Assembly: GCF_020165195.1 (NCBI RefSeq)
Contig: NZ_JAIUHR010000023.1
Coordinates: 45,009-109,008 of the forward strand
Direction: 5' to 3'
DNA length: 64,000 bases
Source of the DNA: Mesorhizobium sp. CA14
GTDB lineage: Bacteria > Pseudomonadota > Alphaproteobacteria > Rhizobiales > Rhizobiaceae
In this document: positions 58,129 through 64,000 of the stretch, in pieces
Layout of the letters: each line of letters begins with the position of its first letter
Position numbering within the stretch: the stretch's first letter is position 1
Program-made: the position numbers and the translations under genes
Notes under the pieces: generated by a model
The model's input: only the letters and a program-made list of their open reading frames with translations
What the model was told of the DNA's origin: nothing
Databases searched by the model: none

Positions 58129-59130
58129 ATGAGCGAACCGATGACAGACACAGATCGCCCGATCCTCGAGACGCGTTCGCTGGCAAAACGCTTTTCGATC
58201 GGCACCCGCTTTTCCGCCGAAGGCAGGCGAACGGTGCATGCGGTCGACAATGTCTCGCTGACCGTGCGGCACGGCGAGACAGTGGGCCTTGTCGGCGAAT
58301 CCGGATGCGGCAAGTCCACGCTGGCGCGCTGCCTGGTGCGGCTCTACGATATCACCGACGGCAAGCTTCTGTTCGAAGGCGACGACATCACCTCGAAATC
58401 GCTGTCCGAGCTCAGGCCGCTGCGGCGGCGCTTGCAAATGGTCTTCCAGGATCCCTCGGCCTCGCTCAATCCGCGCCGGCGCGTCGGCGATCTCGTCGCC
58501 GAGCCGCTGCGCATCCACGGCAAGGTTTCGGCGCGTGAGATCACCGCGCGGGTGGCGGAGCTGTTCGAGCTGGTCGGGCTGTTGCCGGACCATATGATGC
58601 GCTATCCGCACGAATTCTCCGGCGGGCAGCGCCAGCGCGTCGGCATCGCGCGGGCCATCGCGTTGAATCCCGACCTTGTCGTGCTGGACGAGCCGGTTTC
58701 CGCGCTCGACGTGTCGGTGCAGGCCCAGATCGTCAACCTGCTCGCCGACCTGCAGGAGAAGCTGAAGCTCACCTATGTCTTCATCGCCCACGATCTCTCT
58801 GTGGTGCGCCAGGTCTCGACCCGCATCGCGGTCATGTATCTCGGCTCGATCGTCGAGGAAGGCCCGGCGGAAGAGGTCTTTGCGACACCCGCCCATACCT
58901 ACAGCCAGGCGCTGATCTCGGCGGTTCCCATCGTCGAGACGACGCCTGCGGGCGCGCGCAAGCGCATCATCCTCACCGGCGACGTGCCGAGCCCGCTGAA
59001 GCCCCCGTCCGGATGCCGCTTCCATCCGCGATGCCCGATCGCGGCGGACCGGTGCCGTTCTGAGCGGCCGGAACTGAAGGAATATCGCCCTGGCCGCAAA
59101 GTCGCCTGCCACTCCCCGACTTTGACTTGA
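58129..59130 (+). CDS. DppF/OppF-type ABC ATPase
   Basis: A 333-residue second ATPase subunit of the importer. Walker A is GESGCGKSTLARC, the signature is FSGGQRQRVGIARAIALNP, Walker B is LVVLDEPVSALDVSV and the H-loop is FIAHDLSVVR. The C-terminal tail CRFHPRCPIAADRCRSERP has the conserved cysteines of the class. It starts two bases after dppD-like gene and ends the operon, 50 bases from the convergent gene. Confidence 0.95.
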   Translation: MSEPMTDTDRPILETRSLAKRFSIGTRFSAEGRRTVHAVDNVSLTVRHGETVGLVGESGCGKSTLARCLVRLYDITDGKLLFEGDDITSKSLSELRPLRRRLQMVFQDPSASLNPRRRVGDLVAEPLRIHGKVSAREITARVAELFELVGLLPDHMMRYPHEFSGGQRQRVGIARAIALNPDLVVLDEPVSALDVSVQAQIVNLLADLQEKLKLTYVFIAHDLSVVRQVSTRIAVMYLGSIVEEGPAEEVFATPAHTYSQALISAVPIVETTPAGARKRIILTGDVPSPLKPPSGCRFHPRCPIAADRCRSERPELKEYRPGRKVACHSPTLT

Positions 59131-59179
59131 TCTGTCTATTTTCGCGAGCGTGGACGCGGGCTGCCGGGACCGCGCCGGA

Positions 59180-59743
59180 TCAGTTCTTGGCGATGGCGCC
59201 GACTTCGACCGAATCGACCCGCTTCAGGCTCATGCCGATCACCGGCACCAGCTGATTGTTGACGCGCACGGCCACCGTCACGGTCATCGAATTGCCGTCG
59301 GGCACACGCGCCTGCATGACGCCGTTCAACTGCTTGCGGTTGATGGTGAAAACGACCTTCTGGGCGTCGACGACATTGCCGCCGACAATGTCCATGCCGC
59401 TTTCGGTCGAGCCGCCCATGAAGGTGCCCCTGTAACCATCACGGCCCTTGCGCTCGACACTGGCCGACATCTTTTGCGTGAACACGCCGACCCTGCAGCC
59501 GCCGTCAAGCGTCATGCCGAGCTTGCTGGCGGGCGTCGAGCCATTGAAATCGCAGGTGAATTTGGTGCCCTTGTACTTGCCGGCGATGATCTCGCCAGGG
59601 CCGACCCATCTGCCTTCGACGGAGCGGAAAAACTGCTTGTCCGGCTCTGCGCCAAGAGCCTTTTCGACGAGGCCGAGCGGCGCGGCAATCGCGATGGCGG
59701 CAGGCAGGACGCAGGACAGGATTACGCTTCTCATCGACGACAC
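59180..59743 (-). CDS. secreted protein of unknown function
   Basis: A 187-residue exported protein. The N-terminal hydrophobic segment (SVILSCVLPAAIAIAAPL) is a signal peptide, with cleavage probably near ALGA-EP. The mature part is beta-rich: FFRSVEGRWVGPGEIIAGKYKGTKFTC, with two cysteines (TCDF and GGCRVG) that could form a disulfide, and a repeat-free C-terminus. I do not recognise the domain, though it looks like a common Rhizobiales secreted family. M4 is an alternative start. It is separated by 91 bases from the YcjF-like gene and may be its own unit. Confidence 0.75.
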   Translation of the reverse strand: MSSMRSVILSCVLPAAIAIAAPLGLVEKALGAEPDKQFFRSVEGRWVGPGEIIAGKYKGTKFTCDFNGSTPASKLGMTLDGGCRVGVFTQKMSASVERKGRDGYRGTFMGGSTESGMDIVGGNVVDAQKVVFTINRKQLNGVMQARVPDGNSMTVTVAVRVNNQLVPVIGMSLKRVDSVEVGAIAKN

Positions 59744-59833
59744 CCGGCACGAAAGAGTCTATTCTTGGGACCGGACTGACCATGCAGAAGATTGGTTAAT
59801 GCTTCGTCACCCGCAATGGGCCGCGCGTTTACC

Positions 59834-60913
59834 TTATCGGTCGTTCTGGCCGTTCTTTCGTGCCGCGAAAGACGTCAGCGCCGAGAGGAAATCGCCGAGG
59901 CCCGGGCGCTTCACGGCGATGAATGGCAAGGGGCGGGCGGTTTCCATCGCGGCGATGCCGATGCGCGCCGTCATCATGCCGTTGACCACGCCTTCGCCGA
60001 GTTTTGCCGAGAGTTTTGCGGCAAGCCCGTGGCCGACGATCTGCTGCACGAAACTGTCGCCCACCGCGATCGAGCCCGTCACCGCCAGATGCGCGAGCAC
60101 GCCGCGCGCCAGCCGGAAGAAGCCGAGCGTGCCTGGGCGGCCGCCATAGAGCTCGGAGAGGCGCCGGATCAGCCGCCCGGCCTCGAACACGACATAGGCG
60201 ATATCGACCAGCGCGCGGGGGCTGACCGCGGTGATGAGCGACACGCGCTTCGCCGCTTCCAGAATCATGACTTTGGCGCGCGCATCGAGAGGCGACAGGA
60301 CTTCGGTCTCGGCGAGCCGCACCAGATTTGCGCCGTCGATGATCTCGCCGCGCAATTCGGCGAGCGAGCGGCGGCCGGCTGCGGTCTCGGGTTTTGCCGC
60401 TACGAAAGCCGAGAGCTCGTCGACCAAGGCGCGCGCCGCCTTGGGATCGTCGCGAGCCACGGCATCCAGGGCCCGTTTCTGCATCTTTTCGACTTCGGCC
60501 AGGCGGGCGATGGCAAGGAACTCGCGAATGAGGATGACGGACAGCGAAAGCAGCGCGATCGCCGCCATGCCGGCCGCCAACCAGCCGAGCCATTCGGCGC
60601 GCGCAAACAGGTCGCGGATCAGCTGATCGGCCCACAGGCCGACCGCCAGCGAGACGAGCACGCTCAGAGCGCCGAAGAACAGCCGCGCCAGCAGCGAACG
60701 CTTTCTCGGAGTCGTCGCCGGCGGCGGAACCGCGGCCTCGATGTCCGGCTCGTCGAAGACGTCGACTTCCGAGGGGATCACGACCGCCACATCCGCCCTC
60801 GCGGCACGTGGCCGGCGCGCCGGCTGTTCCTCGGCGGCGTGGGTTCGCTGTGGTTGCGGCGCCTCGGCCTCAGGCTCGATGCGGAAGGCCGCCGGTTTGC
60901 GGGGCGCGGTCAT
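59834..60913 (-). CDS. YcjF-like (TIGR01620/DUF697) membrane protein
   Basis: A 359-residue inner-membrane protein of the TIGR01620 (YcjF, DUF697) family. It has a charged, Pro-rich N-terminus (about 1-70), two helices around SLLARLFFGALSVLVSLAVGL and WLAAGMAAIALLSLSVILIREF, and a C-terminal helical bundle. In many bacteria it is paired with the YcjX GTP-binding protein, as here, where it follows YcjX and overlaps its stop by four bases. Stress- or envelope-linked roles are suggested for the pair; the mechanism is unknown. Confidence 0.88.
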   Translation of the reverse strand: MTAPRKPAAFRIEPEAEAPQPQRTHAAEEQPARRPRAARADVAVVIPSEVDVFDEPDIEAAVPPPATTPRKRSLLARLFFGALSVLVSLAVGLWADQLIRDLFARAEWLGWLAAGMAAIALLSLSVILIREFLAIARLAEVEKMQKRALDAVARDDPKAARALVDELSAFVAAKPETAAGRRSLAELRGEIIDGANLVRLAETEVLSPLDARAKVMILEAAKRVSLITAVSPRALVDIAYVVFEAGRLIRRLSELYGGRPGTLGFFRLARGVLAHLAVTGSIAVGDSFVQQIVGHGLAAKLSAKLGEGVVNGMMTARIGIAAMETARPLPFIAVKRPGLGDFLSALTSFAARKNGQNDR

Positions 60914-62382
60914 GCCAGATGATCTCCGATCAGGAACTGCAGCGCGCGGTCGAGCCGGATATGCGGCAGGGACAGCGTGACGCCTTCGGCGGTGCGTTCG
61001 AGCTTCGGCGGACGGAAACGCACGAAGCGGATCGCCGGTTCGCTGCTGTCGGGCGGTGATCCGGAAATGTCGAACACGGCGTCCACCTTTTCCGGCAAAT
61101 CGCCCGGGAAGATGGCGGTTTCGGTCTTTCCGTCGAATGTCTCGCCGTTGATCTTCTCGCCCTTGAGCGGCGTGCCGATGATGACCGGCAGCGTCTCTCT
61201 TCCCTGTTTCACCGTGCCCTCGCGGGTCGAGCGAACTGCGGCCATGGCGACGACATCGACGGCGGCGCCGCTGAAATTCGCTCGCGCGACGGCCCGGTCG
61301 GTCAGCCGGCGCACGATCGCCTGCAGCCGGTCATGGCTTTCATGGTGCAGATGGTCCGCCTTGGTCGCCGCGACCAGGATGCGGTCGATGCGGCGCGAGA
61401 AGAAGTCGGTGAGGAAATTACCCCGTCCAGGCCGGAAGCAGGACAGGATCTCGGTCACCGCACGCTCCAGATCGGCCATGGCGGCCGGGCCGGCATTGAG
61501 GGCCTGCATGGCGTCGATCAGCACAATCTGCCGGTCGAGGCGGGTGATGTGCTCGCGAAAGAATGGTTTGACGACATGCGTCTTATAGGCCTCGTAGCGG
61601 CGCTCCATCATCGCCTGCAGTGATCCGGAGCGCGGTCGGCCTTGCGCCAACGTCATCAGTGGCGCGAAGGTGAGCGCCGGAGAGCCTTCGAGGTCGCCCG
61701 GCATCAGAAAACGGCCGGGCGGCAGCGTCGACAGCGCGGGGTCGTCGAGCTTGCAGGCCTTCAGATAGGCGCCAAAGCTTTCGGCCAATCGTCGCGCCAT
61801 CATCTCGTCTGCGTCGGCATCGGGGCTGACCGTGGAAGCCAGGTCCCGCCAGGCCTGCGACAGGTCGCAGCGGACGGGCAGGGCGGCCAGCTCGACCGCC
61901 TCGCGCGAAAAGTCGGCGAAGGACTTGCCGAGCAGCGGTAGGTCGAGCAGCCACTCGCCGGGATAATCGACGATATCGACGGAAAGTTTTCCGGCTGAAA
62001 ACAGGCGATTCCAACCGGAAGCCGACTCATATTCGATGGTGAGCCGGAGCTCGGAGATGGCGCGGGTCGAGTCCGGCCAGGCGCGGTCGTTCACCAGAGC
62101 CGCGACATGGTCCTCATACTGGAAACGCGGAACGGCGTCGTCCGGCTGCTCCTCGAGGAAGGCGCGCGCGATCCGGCCGGATTTCTGCGCCTCGAAGAGG
62201 GGCAGGCGTCCGCCATGGATGAGGTTGTGGACGAGGGCGGAGATGAACACCGTCTTGCCGGCGCGGGAGAGCCCGGTGACGCCAAGACGCAATGACGGAG
62301 AGAAGAGCCCGGCGGCGCGGCCAGATAGCGTGTCGAGCGCAATCCTTGCCTCGTCGGTGAAATTGGTCAGCGATGATGCCAA
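60910..62382 (-). CDS. YcjX-like P-loop protein (DUF463)
   Basis: A 490-residue predicted nucleotide-binding protein of the YcjX family. The P-loop is GLSRAGKTVFISALVHNL (about residues 36-53) and the switch-like region is VDIVDYPGEWLLDLPLL, with ATKADH as the NKxD-like base motif. In enterobacteria YcjX and YcjF are adjacent and expressed together. The partner here overlaps the stop by four bases. GTP binding is likely; the biological role is unknown. Confidence 0.9.
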   Translation of the reverse strand: MASSLTNFTDEARIALDTLSGRAAGLFSPSLRLGVTGLSRAGKTVFISALVHNLIHGGRLPLFEAQKSGRIARAFLEEQPDDAVPRFQYEDHVAALVNDRAWPDSTRAISELRLTIEYESASGWNRLFSAGKLSVDIVDYPGEWLLDLPLLGKSFADFSREAVELAALPVRCDLSQAWRDLASTVSPDADADEMMARRLAESFGAYLKACKLDDPALSTLPPGRFLMPGDLEGSPALTFAPLMTLAQGRPRSGSLQAMMERRYEAYKTHVVKPFFREHITRLDRQIVLIDAMQALNAGPAAMADLERAVTEILSCFRPGRGNFLTDFFSRRIDRILVAATKADHLHHESHDRLQAIVRRLTDRAVARANFSGAAVDVVAMAAVRSTREGTVKQGRETLPVIIGTPLKGEKINGETFDGKTETAIFPGDLPEKVDAVFDISGSPPDSSEPAIRFVRFRPPKLERTAEGVTLSLPHIRLDRALQFLIGDHLA

Positions 62383-62444
62383 ATCAGCCTCTGGTTGCGC
62401 GTCAGCGCCCGATATAGGCCCTGGACCGTGCGTTTGAAATGGTC

Positions 62445-62948
62445 TCAGAGGTCGGCGGGCGTGAGAAAGGCTTCGAGATAGCCGTTGCCCTGCGCCGCTT
62501 CGGCAAGCTGGCCGGGAAAGCGCACCACAGCAAGGCCGGAGGTCGGAAAACCGTGGTTCATCATGCGGCGCGCCGCCTCATCGCCGTCGCCCGACACCGC
62601 CATGGCCAGATCTTCGGTCATCGGGTTGTGGCCGATCACCAGAAGCGAGTTGGCGCCGCCATTCTTGCGGATGATGTCGAGATAGCCGGCCGCATCCTCG
62701 CTGTAGAGGGTGTCGAAGAACAGGATTCGGCCGGTGTCGGTGCGCCCCGCCAGGCCTTCCAGCGTCTGCCTCGCCCGCCTGGCGTTGGAGCAAAGGGTGA
62801 CGTCCGGCACGTAGTTGCGGGTGCGCATGGCTTCTCCAATCGCTTCGGCATCGGCCATGCCCGATTCGTCGAGCGGGCGGTCGAAATCGCGCATGCCGGG
62901 CAGCGCCCAGCCGGCTTTGGCATGCCGTAAGAGATAAAGCCTGCTCAA
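62445..62948 (-). CDS. SixA-like histidine phosphatase
   Basis: A 167-residue small histidine-phosphatase (phosphoglycerate-mutase fold) protein. The catalytic RHG-type motif is LLRHAKAGW (H9), and the second active histidine is in LVIGHNPMTEDLA. SixA removes phosphate from Hpt domains or from the nitrogen phosphotransferase NPr. The presence of an Hpt protein and a DksA in the same window is suggestive, but no direct link is visible. It is divergent from dksA across a gap of about 250 bases. Confidence 0.88.
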   Translation of the reverse strand: MSRLYLLRHAKAGWALPGMRDFDRPLDESGMADAEAIGEAMRTRNYVPDVTLCSNARRARQTLEGLAGRTDTGRILFFDTLYSEDAAGYLDIIRKNGGANSLLVIGHNPMTEDLAMAVSGDGDEAARRMMNHGFPTSGLAVVRFPGQLAEAAQGNGYLEAFLTPADL

Positions 62949-63196
62949 ACCGTACCTCCATGGCGACGCCTTCGTGGCAACGCGCGATTAGTCACCAGAA
63001 CGACGTCTTACACAATGGCCGGCCGGCGACTGCAACGAATCATGTGCGATTTCGTTTTGTGCCGTTGAAACAACGTCGTCGCCGGAGTTGCCGATGCGAG
63101 ACTAACAATTGCGTGAAACTCTCGCCGATAGCGCTTGTGCAGGCTCTTGTCCCCGAATATATAGGCGCCAAATTTTGGGGTTGTTGGGTGAGTCGA

Positions 63197-63613
63197 ATGA
63201 ACGACATCGTTACCGCCGATTACGTACCCTCCGAAGACGAGCCGTTCATGAACGAACGGCAAAAATCGTACTTCCGCCAAAAGCTTATCACTTGGAAGAA
63301 CGACATTCTGCGCGAAGCACGCGAAACCTTAGAAATCCTGCAGCAGGAAAACGCCAACCACCCCGACCTGGCCGATCGCGCCTCCTCCGAAACCGACCGC
63401 GCCATCGAATTGCGCGCCCGCGACCGCCAGCGCAAGCTCATCTCGAAAATCGACTCCGCGCTACAGCGCCTTGACGAAGGCACCTACGGCTATTGCGAGG
63501 AGACCGGAGAGCCAATCGCGTTGAAGCGGCTCGACGCGCGTCCGATCGCGACGTTGTCGATCGAGGCGCAGGAGCGTCACGAACGCCGCGAGAAGGTCTA
63601 TCGCGACGACTGA
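63197..63613 (+). CDS. dksA: DksA-type RNA polymerase-binding factor
   Basis: A 138-residue DksA that binds the RNA polymerase secondary channel and works with ppGpp. The coiled-coil hairpin covers about residues 16-85, and the globular end holds YGYCEETGEPIALKRLDARPIA, then a basic C-terminal helix. The zinc finger keeps only one of four cysteines, as in known cysteine-poor alphaproteobacterial DksA forms that fold without zinc. ATG 63197 is preferred to GTG 63188. A strong hairpin terminator follows. Confidence 0.93.
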   Translation: MNDIVTADYVPSEDEPFMNERQKSYFRQKLITWKNDILREARETLEILQQENANHPDLADRASSETDRAIELRARDRQRKLISKIDSALQRLDEGTYGYCEETGEPIALKRLDARPIATLSIEAQERHERREKVYRDD

Positions 63614-63641
63614 CGCGAACCGGATAGGCAAGAAAACGTCG

Positions 63642-63665
63642 AAATGGCCGGATTTCCGGCCATTT
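63642..63665. terminator. intrinsic terminator after dksA
   Basis: AAATGGCCGGA-TT-TCCGGCCATTT forms a perfect 11-bp stem; TTT ends the arm and TCGTTTTC follows. It likely works on both strands and would also end the minus-strand gene at 63727. Confidence 0.85.
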
Positions 63666-63726
63666 TCGTTTTCGGTGCTCAGGGCGCGGAAAGGCCCGCT
63701 TCTGCCGGCAAGTTGCCGTCATCCGG

Positions 63727-64000
63727 TCAACGCTTGTGGCTGCCCAGTTCGCCAAGCAGCTTGGTCATCTCGTCATCGAGCGAAGGCTTGGCCGCGGGCT
63801 TGCTGGGTGGCGGCTGGGAGTGCGTTTCGTCGAGAGAGGTCTCGAGTTCGTGCATCAATGTGTCGTCGATGGAATCGTTTGAGGGCGGCGGCGTGTATCT
63901 GGTGCTGCCGTTGGCCGTCCCGTAGCCCGGCAGCGGCATGACCTTCGCCGTCGGCTGGCTCGGCGCCGCCGGTTTTGGCGCGGGAGCGGGCGCCGGGGCG
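63727..64000 (-). CDS. 3' end of a Pro/Ala-rich protein, runs off the window
   Basis: The last 90 codons of a minus-strand gene whose start lies beyond the window. The frame is open to base 64000 with an Ala-Pro repeat (APAPAPAPKPAAPSQPTAKV), then a polar, Pro-rich stretch and a short C-terminal helix (SLDDEMTKLLGELGSHKR). A proline linker with a short terminal helix suggests the tail of a membrane or envelope protein. A FliO/MopB-like protein beside dksA is one guess, unsupported by sequence here. Confidence 0.6.
   Translation of the reverse strand, partial: APAPAPAPKPAAPSQPTAKVMPLPGYGTANGSTRYTPPPSNDSIDDTLMHELETSLDETHSQPPPSKPAAKPSLDDEMTKLLGELGSHKR

Overview
The window reads as a chromosomal segment of a high-GC alphaproteobacterium of the Rhizobiales (Hyphomicrobiales), most likely Mesorhizobium or a close relative. 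The pointers are a roughly 2070-residue growth-pole-ring (GPR/RgsE-type) coiled-coil protein, a B12-dependent ribonucleotide reductase, a malic enzyme fused to a phosphotransacetylase-like domain, an Mla operon whose permease carries a STAS domain, a one-cysteine DksA, and Rhizobiales-style intergenic palindromes. I see no rRNA, tRNA, CRISPR array, prophage or complete insertion sequence. The genus is inferred from gene content, not proven.

Layout. 0-6 kb: a class V PLP enzyme faces a tight four-gene minus-strand operon (N,N-dimethylformamidase-like hydrolase, class III aminotransferase, GNAT acetyltransferase, acetylpolyamine-amidohydrolase-like deacetylase). This looks like an uncharacterised amine/amide pathway. 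6-8 kb: small genes (ParB-N domain protein, GFA protein, two little-known genes). 8.3-12 kb: a plus-strand envelope group (UppP-like phosphatase, secreted unknown, phosphodiester glycosidase, GH25 lysozyme lipoprotein). 12-13.8 kb: repeat elements, a VOC protein, an orphan HicB and an AT-richer XRE/ImmA pair that looks acquired. 13.8-20.9 kb: nrdJ with NrdR boxes far upstream, then gltX, which overlaps a convergent DUF2865 gene. 21-27.5 kb: malic enzyme, a divergent SDR, an LpxH-like phosphatase, an MFS carrier and a dipeptide epimerase. 27.6-31.7 kb: mlaE-mlaF-mlaD-lipoprotein operon for phospholipid transport, closed by a bidirectional terminator shared with the giant polar protein gene (31.8-38.0 kb).

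38.3-49.8 kb: an Hpt phosphotransfer protein divergent from the giant gene, ferredoxin and ferredoxin-NADP reductase, a DHA2 efflux pump, a DUF922 protein, the folP-folB-folK operon, DUF924 plus a CPA2 antiporter, an AraC/MFS pair and a small secreted protein between two hairpins. 49.8-59.1 kb: a LysR regulator divergent from a peptide-use operon (M17 aminopeptidase, proline iminopeptidase, five-gene Dpp/Opp-type ABC importer). The gap between them holds a helically phased ACCGG array. 59.2-64 kb: a secreted unknown, the YcjF/YcjX pair, a SixA-like phosphatase, dksA, and the 3' end of a Pro/Ala-rich gene that runs off the window.

Most of the window is ordinary core chromosome. The parts most worth study are the amine/amide cassette, the 36/29-residue module pattern of the polar protein, the phased ACCGG array, the hairpin abutting the ribosome site of the small secreted gene, and the XRE/ImmA/HicB islet.
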